From contig OY969762.1 in NCBI GenBank assembly GCA_963702835.1, forward strand, positions 3,100,001-3,164,000: a DNA stretch of 64,000 nt, written 5' to 3'. How positions within the stretch are numbered: the first letter of the stretch is position 1; the number at the start of each line of letters is the position of its first letter. Source of the stretch: JAFGAV01 sp041479055. GTDB taxonomy: Bacteria; Acidobacteriota; Aminicenantia; Aminicenantales; JAFGAV01. The notes under the pieces are model-generated. The model made no database searches and was not told where the DNA came from. It was given only the letters and a program-made list of their open reading frames with translations. Shown here piece by piece: positions 35,403 through 42,732 of the stretch. The translations under genes and the position numbers were made by a program.

Positions 35403-35921
35403 ATGATAAAAACACAAAGCTTCATACGGGTTCTCCTGCTCGCCTTGCTTGCTACCTCGGTTCTGGCCGCTCCTGGCATGCAGAAGGTTGAATATCTATC
35501 CGACTCCATCGCTGAGAAAGAAGGTAAGTACATTCGCCTTCTTGGCGGATCTCAATGGGTACTTTCTTCATCCACTCTTGCACTCGTTACCGATGACATC
35601 ATCATCGTGTTTCAGGAAGTTGAACTGAACGACAAGACAAGAGCGAAACTGGCCGTCGCCTACGTTGATGGTGATGAAATCGTCGCCAAGCATGTCGGAG
35701 GCCAATACGTCTCTCAAGCAGGGTATCTCACAACGGTTGTCGAGACACTGGGGGATGATGCCATACTCAAGTTGGCGGATGGTTCCCTTCTGTCCATACC
35801 TGAGTACGATCAGTATGACACAGGCTGGTGGCTTCCTCCGTACAAGGCATTACTCACCGGGAATAAGATGTATTTGTGGAATCTAAAAAAAGGAAAGCGC
35901 GTATGGGTCAATCCCAGATAA
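35403..35921 (+). CDS. Cassette 1: secreted hypothetical protein
   Basis: The 172-residue product has a signal peptide (SFIRVLLLALLATSVLAAPG) and a mature part of about 150 residues with short beta-strands (KYIRLLGGSQWVLSSS, DDIIIVFQEVELND) and no recognised domain. It is the first gene after the integrase remnant and ends inside an attC-like site, the stop codon lying in the R'' box. Lower GC than the flanking chromosome. Function unknown. Confidence 0.7.
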   Translation: MIKTQSFIRVLLLALLATSVLAAPGMQKVEYLSDSIAEKEGKYIRLLGGSQWVLSSSTLALVTDDIIIVFQEVELNDKTRAKLAVAYVDGDEIVAKHVGGQYVSQAGYLTTVVETLGDDAILKLADGSLLSIPEYDQYDTGWWLPPYKALLTGNKMYLWNLKKGKRVWVNPR

Positions 35922-35987
35922 TCAGCACCGAACCAGCGCATGCACGGGACAGCCTACCGCGGCCCGTGATGCGCAACGTTAGCTGGG
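35913..35987 (+). other. attC-like recombination site 1
   Basis: The outer arms CCCAGATAAT and GTTAGCTGGG pair at 8 of 10 positions. The inner arms GCGCATGCACGGG and CCCGTGATGCGC pair perfectly apart from one unpaired G, the extrahelical base that orients attC sites. The right end GTTAGCT is close to the GTTRRRY core. Length 75 bp, normal for attC. Confidence 0.75.
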
Positions 35988-35997
35988 CAAAACACTT

Positions 35998-37047
35998 ATG
36001 GCCATGAAGCGCCTTTTTCGCTCGCCGGAAAAGTTTGAAGTTATCAATCTCTTTACTTCGCTTGGAAGGACGCATGGTTTCAGCCTAAGTGGTAACGGCG
36101 GCCAGGACAAGTTCCTCCAGATGGTGAAAAACTCATTCGATGAGAGCCTCAGAAATTCCATGTTTTTGCACGGGCGCCGCACCCAGGCTATGTTCAGCTA
36201 TGTGGCTGCTTCGCTCGGCCGGGCTAGTCTTATCAAGGAAGAAGATGCTGGGGAATTTTTTGTGACCGATCCCGACCTTAAAATACCCGATTTCCATATC
36301 GTTCTGATGGACGCTTCCAACTTTTTGGTTGAAGTAAAGAACTGTCGGCATGATCGGCATGATTTGAGAAAACCCATGATACTGAAGCGCGGCTACCTAG
36401 AAGCTCTTGAAAGATATTCGCGGCTTTTGGGCATACCCCTTCGATTTGCAGTCTATTGGTCCCAGGCAAGCCTTTGGACGCTTGTGTCTTTGCCCCACCT
36501 CCCACGCCAAAATGGAAATGGATGGATCGATATGTTCAAAGCTATGAAAATCAACGAGATGGCGGATCTTGGTGATATGTATGTAGGGACGACGCCACCG
36601 CTGGTTCTGCGGATTATAACGGATCCAACTAAGCCGCGCTGCCTAGATGACCAAGGCCACGTCAATTTCACCATCGGCAAGCTAGAGTTTTATTGTGGGG
36701 GTATACGCATCGACTCAAAGGAAGAGCAGCGTATGGCCCATTACTTCATGTTACACGGAAACTGGACCGGTAGCGAGCCGAGGGCGCACATCATAGAAGG
36801 CAGCTTGGTTCATATCGATTTTGAGGTGAATCATCCAGCGCCTACAAGCGGCCAAGAGTTTGAAATACTTGGGTATCTAAGCACCATGATTTCTCGAAGA
36901 TTCAACGATCTAACCGCGCCTAAGGGAACGATCGAACGGTTGGTTCCTGCCAGCTCCCCGGGTTCTTTAGGAATCGTCATTCCTCGCGATTACAAAGGGA
37001 AGCATTTGCCGCTGTGGTGCTTCGTGCAAGAGCCAAACTATGAGTAG
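35998..37047 (+). CDS. Cassette 2: putative PD-(D/E)xK nuclease-fold protein
   Basis: The 349-residue product is not assigned to a known family. Its centre reads PDLKIPDFHIVLMDASNFLVEVKNC, which fits the PD-(D/E)xK nuclease pattern: Asp in PDF, then a hydrophobic strand and E-V-K. The preceding helix region (GRRTQAMFSYVAASLG) would hold the helix seen before this core. The C-terminal 150 residues have no visible match. It is bounded by attC-like sites on both sides and has no obvious ribosome site, as is common for cassette genes. A nuclease or defence role is inferred. Confidence 0.65.
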   Translation: MAMKRLFRSPEKFEVINLFTSLGRTHGFSLSGNGGQDKFLQMVKNSFDESLRNSMFLHGRRTQAMFSYVAASLGRASLIKEEDAGEFFVTDPDLKIPDFHIVLMDASNFLVEVKNCRHDRHDLRKPMILKRGYLEALERYSRLLGIPLRFAVYWSQASLWTLVSLPHLPRQNGNGWIDMFKAMKINEMADLGDMYVGTTPPLVLRIITDPTKPRCLDDQGHVNFTIGKLEFYCGGIRIDSKEEQRMAHYFMLHGNWTGSEPRAHIIEGSLVHIDFEVNHPAPTSGQEFEILGYLSTMISRRFNDLTAPKGTIERLVPASSPGSLGIVIPRDYKGKHLPLWCFVQEPNYE

Positions 37048-37065
37048 GATCTCGTGGCCGTAAGC

Positions 37066-37153
37066 CAGCTAACAATAGAATGCAGCCGACGGCGGGATCA
37101 CACACCTCGTATTTTTGACACTCACCCGCCGCGGCTAATCCGAGGCGATATAT
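37066..37153 (+). other. attC-like recombination site 2
   Basis: R'' CAGCTAAC (37066-37073), L'' GCCGACGGCGGG, a loop, L' CCCGCCGCGGCT and R' GCGATAT (37145-37151). The order and sequence closely follow the aadA-type 59-base element. R'' is the exact reverse complement of the first bases of cassette 2 (GTTAGCTG), as expected when both derive from one circular cassette. Confidence 0.8.
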
Positions 37154-37193
37154 GAGCAATAATACAACATGACTAATAGCGGAGGTCCATTTT

Positions 37194-37682
37194 ATGGGTA
37201 TGAATCCTTTTGATTTTTATAGTTGTTTTGTGTGTCCAAATTATCAGGACTTTTGTGAGGAAGAAAACAATGTGAGGAAAGGCTTCAATGCAGCTCTAAG
37301 CGCTTGTCATATGGCAGATAATTATTACAATTATTATAAAGCAAACGACCCGGACAAAGTATCTTCTTTTAAGCAGTTGAAAGATTTCCAGATCGACCTA
37401 TCCTCCAAAAAACAATATTTTAATGATATTCAAAGCATAGCAAATGCCTACAAACACTTGTACACTCGCTCCAGCAAGCCTCATGTTACGATTGAATCCG
37501 GAGGAGTCATCACGTGCATTCGAATCCACGGAAACAATGTCGTAGAAATTGATGGATGCGGGACCGATGATAGCGGCAAAGATGTTGTCATCTATACAAG
37601 AAAAAACTTACAAAAAGTTAGATTAAAAGAAGCTTTGAGTCATGTGCTTAATATCTGGCAGGATATATTGTTTTCAGATTAA
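37194..37682 (+). CDS. Cassette 3: hypothetical protein
   Basis: The 162-residue acidic protein contains CFVCPNYQDFCEEE near the N-terminus, then FNAALSACHMADNYYNYYK and a central ANAYKHLYTRSSKP. Cassette- and plasmid-borne proteins with an ALSA-H-AD helix are common, but I cannot name the family. A GGAGG site precedes the ATG. Strikingly AT-rich relative to its neighbours, consistent with lateral origin. Function unknown. Confidence 0.65.
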   Translation: MGMNPFDFYSCFVCPNYQDFCEEENNVRKGFNAALSACHMADNYYNYYKANDPDKVSSFKQLKDFQIDLSSKKQYFNDIQSIANAYKHLYTRSSKPHVTIESGGVITCIRIHGNNVVEIDGCGTDDSGKDVVIYTRKNLQKVRLKEALSHVLNIWQDILFSD

Positions 37683-37717
37683 TAGATTAAGCTGCATTAT
37701 TGTTGAAATGAAACCGT

Positions 37718-37776
37718 ATATATCAAGACAACCCAGCCGACCACTAAGGGCGGCGGCTGATTTTATCTGTTATGTT
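37718..37776 (+). other. attC-like recombination site 3
   Basis: R'' ATATATC (37718-37724), L'' CAGCCG, L' CGGCTG and R' GTTATGT (37769-37775). R'' is exactly complementary to the start of cassette 3 (GATATAT at 37145), even though both deviate from the usual GTT core in the same way. Confidence 0.7.
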
Positions 37777-37807
37777 GCGGTAGAGGATTCAAAAGCCTTT
37801 AATAGCA

Positions 37808-38659
37808 ATGCCTAGCATTCGAATCGGAGCATCTGGGATCATCGATGCCGCCTTGTGGATCCGGAATCGACTTTCAGATTTCAACGTTCCCCAACCGGCA
37901 GGTAATCGCCTTATGAAAGCATGCACGCTCCTTCAGGACGCGAACCAACGGAAGATCCTCCTTCGGCCCGACGATGAAAAAACGCTATACGAAGTGACCG
38001 AAGCTCAATGGACAGTCCTTGAACACTACGTCGTCGCTCACGCACTTGGTGCGAAAGACCGGACGTTGCCGCCCATACTGCTCGACAAGCTCGAAACAAT
38101 GCTATCAGGAGCCGACACTGAGGAAGACGACAAGAATCCACTAGCAAGAAACACGCAGTTCGAGCTCTACGTAGGCGCGACTCTCGTAATGGGTGGCGTA
38201 CAGACGTGGCTTTATGAACCTGATCTACAAATCGACTATCTTGGTTCCAAGATAGGCGTTGCGGCCAAGCGCGTCCGAAGCGCCAGGCAGTTGATTAAGC
38301 GAGCCAAGGATGCCGCTATTCAAATTAGGAAATCCGGCTTGCCTGGCATCGTCGCTATGAACGTCGATGTGTTGTTAAGAAAGACCGGCATGGGCGACTT
38401 AGGAACTGAACAGCTCGACGAACGGCTTGCTGCGCTAAAGATGGTCGATAACCTTTTGTCAAAGTACGAGGAGGTGCTCGCATCGTTGGTTTTCGCGCGA
38501 GACGCCGTATGGCAGTTCAGCGGAGAGAAACCTTCAATTGAACTAGCGATTTGGTATCGATTTGTCACCTATCCAAGAAGCCAAAAACAGAGAGAATTCG
38601 GCGAAGAGTTCTGGCGCAGAGTCCGCGAGCGCATCGACGAGAGAATGGCGAATATCTGA
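37808..38659 (+). CDS. Cassette 4: hypothetical protein with a nuclease-like core
   Basis: The 283-residue product is unassigned. The segment NTQFELYVGATLVMG, then PDLQIDYLGSKIGVAAKRV, resembles the helix-strand-strand core of PD-(D/E)xK nucleases (E in the first helix, D in PDLQID, K in AAKR), but the usual Glu before the Lys is Ala. The remainder is mostly helical. It could be a degenerate nuclease or a binding protein of the same fold. Its boundaries match attC-like sites 3 and 4. Confidence 0.6.
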   Translation: MPSIRIGASGIIDAALWIRNRLSDFNVPQPAGNRLMKACTLLQDANQRKILLRPDDEKTLYEVTEAQWTVLEHYVVAHALGAKDRTLPPILLDKLETMLSGADTEEDDKNPLARNTQFELYVGATLVMGGVQTWLYEPDLQIDYLGSKIGVAAKRVRSARQLIKRAKDAAIQIRKSGLPGIVAMNVDVLLRKTGMGDLGTEQLDERLAALKMVDNLLSKYEEVLASLVFARDAVWQFSGEKPSIELAIWYRFVTYPRSQKQREFGEEFWRRVRERIDERMANI

Positions 38660-38666
38660 TGTAGTA

Positions 38667-38750
38667 CGCAACCTAACAAGCGATTAAATCCGATGGCGAG
38701 TTGCTTTTGTAATAGGATACCAACGCGGAGCCGCCGCAGCTCAATCGATG
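38667..38750 (+). other. attC-like site 4, degenerate at its right end
   Basis: The left part CGCAACCTAAC (38667-38677) is complementary at 10 of 11 positions to the first bases of cassette 4 (GTTATGTTGCG, 37769-37779). An L'-like CGCCGCAGCTCAA follows at about 38731-38743, but a clear GTTRRRY right end is missing. This is probably the last, eroded cassette end. Confidence 0.5.
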
Positions 38751-39014
38751 TGCTTGAATGATTGTGGAGATGAGGAAGGTAGGCTGCTTTCTGAACTTCT
38801 TAAGCCCGGAGGCCTGCAAGGCGCTTGGATGGGGTCTCTGACAGGAAACAATGAATAAATGTCGTCTAGTTTGTCGGGGTTCGCTATCAGCCACCGCTTG
38901 AAGGCTTCACTAATAACTTCGAGGTCAGCAAGCCGCCGGCTGCAGATTTCGTAAAGCTCGTCCCGGCTACGCGCTTTGAAATGGGCTTGGGCGTCACGAT
39001 CTTTCTCCCATGAC
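38741..39014 (-). other. Open frame without a start codon downstream of the nucleotidyltransferase
   Basis: On the minus strand, overlapping the end of the MNT gene by a few codons in another frame, about 90 codons are open: WEKDRDAQAHFKARSRD, LYEICSRRLADLEVISEAFK, then a stop at 38741 inside the last attC-like site. No ATG, GTG or TTG begins it. It may be the remnant of the toxin partner or a frameshifted extension of the MNT protein. Otherwise the stretch 38660-38993 holds only the attC-like site. Confidence 0.3.
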
Positions 39015-39416
39015 CAGCGCCGCGCGCTCTCGCTCCAGGGGAATCAGGTCGCCGGCCCGCCTCAGCACGAAAAGATCGTATTCATCAGCTTCCCTTTCGT
39101 CCAGGGCAAAGAGCCGAGTTCCGCGCACGATTTCGAGCGCTAGAAAAGGGTCCGCCTCTTCAAGTAACACTAGATCTACGCGACGGCATCTGAAAAAATC
39201 TTCCAGATCCGAGGCCAGCGCGACTTTCTGCCGGACGGACGGAATTTTCTCGGCGAACTTGATCCCGATATCGATATCCGAGTCCGATTCAGGAAGCTGG
39301 GATAACATGCCTTCTATCCAGGCGGAAACCTCCTCGGCGCGGCTGCCGAACGAATAGAGGATCGCGATGCCGTAACGGTGACAGATTTCGTTCAGGGATT
39401 TGATATTTGCGGACAT
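38994..39416 (-). CDS. MNT-type minimal nucleotidyltransferase
   Basis: The 140-residue protein has the polymerase-beta motifs LYSFGSRAEE and SDSDIDIGI with the third acidic residue in VDLVLLEEAD. MNT proteins are antitoxins that adenylylate HEPN toxins. The ATG at 39414-39416 follows GGAGG. No intact HEPN gene follows; an open frame without a start is there instead. Confidence 0.8.
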   Translation of the reverse strand: MSANIKSLNEICHRYGIAILYSFGSRAEEVSAWIEGMLSQLPESDSDIDIGIKFAEKIPSVRQKVALASDLEDFFRCRRVDLVLLEEADPFLALEIVRGTRLFALDEREADEYDLFVLRRAGDLIPLERERAALVMGERS

Positions 39417-39560
39417 GGCCTCCGCGCCTTTCGAGCAAAGATTACAGGAATTTCTAGGGGAAATCAATTGTGCCGGATGGAAATAAGAGGCCGGCCTCAA
39501 TTTATTGAGATTCCTAGAGTCGATTGGCGTCCTTTTATTGTTGAGAGTTTGTCGGCCATC

Positions 39561-39596
39561 TTGACAATACACAAATTATGTGTATTATTTGTGTAT
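39561..39596 (+). promoter_or_regulatory. Promoter and operator of the RHH/RelE pair
   Basis: TTGACA (39561-39566) and ATTATT (39584-39589) form a sigma-70 promoter. Between them are inverted arms AATACACA and TGTGTATT with a five-base centre (39566-39586), and a third box TGTGTAT follows at 39590-39596. A likely operator for the ribbon-helix-helix antitoxin. Confidence 0.65.
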
Positions 39597-39616
39597 CCCT
39601 TTCAGGAGGCAAAGCC

Positions 39617-39841
39617 GTGCAGATTAGACACAACATCACTTTGGACGAAGAAATATCCGGCGAGCTGGATAAGGTGGCCAAAGAGCTCGGCGAGAAAAAG
39701 AGTTATATCATAGAAAAAGCTTTGACGGCCTACTTTGACCTCCTGGACCTAAAACTCGCCAAAAAAAGATTAAAGAATCTAAACGAGGGTCGGGATAAGC
39801 TCGTGGATGCCGAAAAGGTTTGGAAGTCCCTTGGAATCTAG
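39617..39841 (+). CDS. Ribbon-helix-helix antitoxin
   Basis: The 74-residue product starts MQIRHNITLDEEISGELDKVA, a beta-strand and two helices of the RHH fold, followed by a basic helical tail that would wrap the toxin. The start is GTG at 39617, nine bases after CAGGAGG. It would bind the palindrome in its own promoter and neutralise the RelE-like toxin next door. Confidence 0.85.
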   Translation: MQIRHNITLDEEISGELDKVAKELGEKKSYIIEKALTAYFDLLDLKLAKKRLKNLNEGRDKLVDAEKVWKSLGI

Positions 39842-39843
39842 TC

Positions 39844-40125
39844 GTGTACGAGCTCAAGTTTCTGGGGAAAGCTGCGGACGATCTCAGGAAGATCGACCGA
39901 GTTCATCAAAGGATTATTAAAGAAAAACTGTTGATACTAGCCGAAAATCCGGAGGCGCTGAAAAACAATATCAAAAAACTCGCCGCGGACGAGGATTTTT
40001 ACAGGCTGAGAGTCGGCAGCTATAGAATCATTTTCAAGAAAGAAGAAAAACGGCTGACCATCCTTGTTCTTCGCATCGGCCACCGTAAAGAAATCTATCT
40101 GTCTTTGAGGGTGTTCACTTTTTGA
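39844..40125 (+). CDS. RelE/ParE-family toxin
   Basis: The 93-residue protein has the RelE fold: VYELKFLGKAADDLRKID, then YRLRVGSYRIIFKKEE and LVLRIGHRKEIY, including the conserved basic residues used to cleave ribosome-bound mRNA. The GTG at 39844 starts two bases after the antitoxin stop. The last 90 bases and downstream sequence are repeated in a remnant at 41507-41597. Confidence 0.85.
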   Translation: MYELKFLGKAADDLRKIDRVHQRIIKEKLLILAENPEALKNNIKKLAADEDFYRLRVGSYRIIFKKEEKRLTILVLRIGHRKEIYLSLRVFTF

Positions 40126-40168
40126 GGATTGGTGAGCGTGAATAGGGCGCTCGGCACTGCGGGCCGGC

Positions 40169-40210
40169 TTAGTAAATGATGTGGAGGGCGCCGGGTTTGG
40201 CCTGGATGCG
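40169..40210 (-). pseudogene. 3'-end remnant of a diacylglycerol-kinase-like gene
   Basis: The minus strand reads RIQAKPGALHIIY and a TAA stop, matching the last residues of the intact lipid kinase at 42733-43677 (RIQAKPGALRLIC). Only about 14 codons remain. Confidence 0.6.
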
Positions 40211-40291
40211 TAGTTCGGGCTAAATACAACCTATCTGAAGAATTTTTTTAAAGTATATCTCGGCCCGGCCAAAAACCACAGCCCTCGATTT

Positions 40292-41065
40292 CTAACGCTT
40301 CTCTTTGTCTTTCCCGTCCAGCTTGTTTTCCAGCAAGTTGATGGCCTGCAGGATGATGAAGGTCTCGTCGTTCGTCTTGATATCGAGGATGATTTCGGAC
40401 TTCTTCAGGAGCTCCTTCATCCTGCCAGATAGATAGGCTATCGAATTGGATATATAGAACGGGAAGTACCAAAAATAGCCGAACGCCAGGATGAGGCAGA
40501 AGACCCCGATGACGGCCATTATGTCGATGATCCTGGCCGAATCGTGTTTCGTTATCTGGCTCTTGCGCTCGACCGCCTGCATGTTGATATCGTTGATAGT
40601 GTTGATGGCATGCCTGAGCTTTTCAAAGGCCGGCTGGTATTCGTTGAAATACAGAGCGCGGCCTCCCTCCCCCTTGACGATCTGAAGGCAGAGGTTCGCG
40701 TACAAAACATAATCCTGATCGACCGTGGCCGCATATTCCCTTTCATGGATCTCGGTGATGTTGCTGTTTTCGGACTTGAGGTTGTTCTCGAATTCGGTCC
40801 TGCCGACTTCAAAGAGCTTCAGGTAGTAGTCGGAGGTCTTTTTGTCGTTGGCCGGGTTGAAGACGATGCTGTTGATGGCCGTCCGCATGTCCTCGAGGGC
40901 CGAGATCATGTTTTTGGAGTAGACCAGGGATTTGTAGTTATCTTTCAGGATGTTCTCGGCGTCGTGCGAGAGCTTACCGATATAATAAGAATAGAAGATC
41001 ACAAGGACAAGGATGATGAGGAACAAGAACCCCAAGCCCAAGCTCAGTTTCTTCTTGAGTGTCAT
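40292..41065 (-). CDS. Orphan KinB-like sensor domain protein without a kinase
   Basis: The 257-residue membrane protein has an N-terminal transmembrane helix, a periplasmic four-helix sensor (about 32-175) and a second helix (about 178-205). A short cytoplasmic HAMP-like tail (LSGRMKELLKKSE...LLENKLDG) follows, then a stop. The first 60 residues align with the histidine-kinase start at the left edge (LxxKLxLGxG, ENY/DNYxS, MxxALE). It ends where a kinase would begin, so it is either a truncated kinase or a stand-alone regulator. GGAGG precedes the ATG. Confidence 0.7.
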   Translation of the reverse strand: MTLKKKLSLGLGFLFLIILVLVIFYSYYIGKLSHDAENILKDNYKSLVYSKNMISALEDMRTAINSIVFNPANDKKTSDYYLKLFEVGRTEFENNLKSENSNITEIHEREYAATVDQDYVLYANLCLQIVKGEGGRALYFNEYQPAFEKLRHAINTINDINMQAVERKSQITKHDSARIIDIMAVIGVFCLILAFGYFWYFPFYISNSIAYLSGRMKELLKKSEIILDIKTNDETFIILQAINLLENKLDGKDKEKR

Positions 41066-41265
41066 GATGCCTCCAAGGGGAAATCCGTTTCAGTCAACGC
41101 ATTATTCCCATTGTAGTCCGATTCGCGGCGAATGGGAATCTTCCGGGCCAAACAGCCGGGGCCCGCTTGGCGACGTTCGCATTTGGCCGCATGCAATGCT
41201 CGAGAGGGATCTTCAGCGCTGTCTGGGAAGCGGCCGGCATTTGGGATTATTTGGGGGTGGTATTT

Positions 41266-41493
41266 GGGGGTCGGACCGAACTATTTAATTAAAATCAATA
41301 GAGATGGCGACACTCTTAGGGCGCTTTTGGGTCCTTTTCAACTTATTTTGGGCGCAAAAACAGGCTTTTTTCTAGGTGGGCTCAGATTAAATGGGCAACT
41401 TTTTGGGACTAAAAAAGAAATTATTTGGCCCAAGTCGCCGCTTGTTGTCCGACCATCTTTATTAAAATAAGCAAGTTATTTCGGTCAGACCCC
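41266..41493. repeat. MITE-like element of 228 bp
   Basis: Terminal inverted repeats GGGGGTCGGACCGAA (41266-41280) and TTCGGTCAGACCCC (41480-41493) differ at one position and enclose an AT-rich core with no convincing gene. The stretch 41066-41664 otherwise holds two gene remnants listed separately. Confidence 0.55.
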
Positions 41494-41506
41494 AACGGCG
41501 TTTTCA

Positions 41507-41597
41507 ACTGATCATCCTCATTCTCCGCATCGGCCACCGTAAAGAAATCTATCTGTCTTTGGGGGTGGTTGCTTTTTGAGGATTGGTGGGCGTGAAA
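41507..41597 (+). pseudogene. 3'-end remnant of a second relE-like toxin gene
   Basis: It reads LIILILRIGHRKEIYLSLG and a TGA stop, nearly identical to the end of the RelE-like toxin at 39844-40125. The similarity continues about 18 bases past the stop codon, showing that a DNA segment, not just a gene, was duplicated. Confidence 0.75.
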
Positions 41598-41621
41598 ACG
41601 GTGACCATTAATTTTTCTCTG

Positions 41622-41688
41622 AACTGACTCGCGGAGAAGCTCGACGCTCTCGGCAGAGTGGCGCTCACCGATGGAGACGATGTGCCGC
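41622..41688 (-). pseudogene. Remnant of a GHKL-ATPase gene N-terminal region
   Basis: The minus strand reads RHIVSIGERHSAESVELLRE, matching residues RHIVSIGERLYAESVELLRE of the GHKL ATPase at 33616-35106, then breaks off. It overlaps the last codons of the nucleotidyltransferase gene, in a different frame. Confidence 0.75.
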
Positions 41689-42222
41689 GCGCCGCTTCTT
41701 AAGTGACTCCCTGAAGATAACCAGCTTCTCAGCCATCCCTTCCCGAAGGGACCATCTGCGGATCTCCCTCAGGTCGACGCGCTGGCTCAGACTTACCAGG
41801 ATCGCCTGTTCCAAAGACTGTCGGTCGTTCCAGTGATAGAACGCCGCGAGGCGATCCTTGATGCAATCCGTCGGCGATAAGAGCTTGAGAATCTTATCTC
41901 GTTTTATTATCTCCGTTATGTTCTTCACCGGTTCTTCGCCGATCGAGAGAGGCGGAGATAAAAATTCAATTATAAACGGGGTGTCAGGATGACGGAAATG
42001 CCGCCCGTCTTCCGAAAATCCGATTGTCCTCATCGCCTCCCTGAGCTTCCTTCGCGCTACATATGAGGTCAGGACGAAATCCAGGTCATAGGAAAGATAT
42101 TTATTTTGGGAATAGATCGTCACGCAGGCCCCTCCCGAAAGGACAACCTCTATTCCCTGACCTCTAAGGTAATCCGAGAGATGAGCGGCAAGGTCAGGCA
42201 ATGGGAAGCGCTTGAAATTCAT
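41665..42222 (-). CDS. Nucleotidyltransferase (AbiEii/DUF6036-like), toxin-type
   Basis: The 185-residue protein has the nucleotidyltransferase signature VVLSGGACVTIYSQN...YDLDFVLTS, and a helical second half with SPTDCIKDRLAAFYHWND. It starts inside the stop codon of the HTH gene (ATGA overlap), so the pair is a probable toxin-antitoxin or defence module. The final residues (RRAAHRLHR) are encoded by DNA belonging to the GHKL remnant, read out of frame, so the original C-terminus has been replaced. Confidence 0.75.
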   Translation of the reverse strand: MNFKRFPLPDLAAHLSDYLRGQGIEVVLSGGACVTIYSQNKYLSYDLDFVLTSYVARRKLREAMRTIGFSEDGRHFRHPDTPFIIEFLSPPLSIGEEPVKNITEIIKRDKILKLLSPTDCIKDRLAAFYHWNDRQSLEQAILVSLSQRVDLREIRRWSLREGMAEKLVIFRESLKKRRAAHRLHR

Positions 42223-42581
42223 CAGAGCGGCTTCCCAGTTCTCCTAGGCCTCAACCGCGGCCGGTAGAACCGAGCGACCTCTTCCTGGGGCATAAATCCG
42301 AGAGCCTTTTCCAGGAGGGTTTCCAGCTCTTTTTTGAAAGCATAACGAGGACTCAACCCGAAAAGGCGGACTTTGCCCCTCCGCCGGCTATAGACGACGC
42401 CGGCCTGCTCCAGTTTCAGCAGCTGGTTCTGGACCGTGTTCAGATGGAACTGGAATGTTCGGGCCACCTCCCGGGGGTACGCCTCGCCATGGGTGAACAG
42501 GAATAGAAGAATCTTTTCCTTTTTCTCTGATCCAAGCAATGCCTCCAGCATCTCCGCCTCCTGGCCTCGGACAAGGCTCAT
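42222..42581 (-). CDS. Winged helix-turn-helix regulator paired with the nucleotidyltransferase
   Basis: The 119-residue product has an ArsR-like winged helix: KKEKILLFLFTHGEAYPREVART, recognition helix HLNTVQNQLLKLEQAGVV and wing YSRRRGKVRLFGL. A C-terminal helical tail follows. It probably represses its own operon through the palindromes just upstream and may act as the antitoxin. Confidence 0.8.
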   Translation of the reverse strand: MSLVRGQEAEMLEALLGSEKKEKILLFLFTHGEAYPREVARTFQFHLNTVQNQLLKLEQAGVVYSRRRGKVRLFGLSPRYAFKKELETLLEKALGFMPQEEVARFYRPRLRPRRTGKPL

Positions 42582-42650
42582 CGACCAATAAATCAGGTCA
42601 TATGACCAATATCATTGGTCATTTTAGACAAAGAGAACGCCCCTTGTCAA
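42582..42650 (-). promoter_or_regulatory. Promoter and palindromic operators of the HTH/nucleotidyltransferase operon
   Basis: Minus-strand TTGACA (42650-42645), an 18-base spacer and TAAAAT (42626-42621). Just downstream are two overlapping perfect palindromes: TGACCAATATCATTGGTCA (42603-42621) and GGTCATATGACC (42596-42607). A further GACCAAT half-site lies at 42583-42589. Confidence 0.7.
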
Positions 42651-42732
42651 GAACCTATTAATTTTTCAATGTCTAGGCCTCACCAGTGGCCTGAAAGCTC
42701 CCGGGGCTTAGAATGCAAATTAAGGTACTAGG

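Noticed and set aside
38667..38750. Calling the fourth attC-like site complete
   Set aside because: Only its left half fits; the right-hand GTTRRRY core is absent, so it is listed as degenerate.
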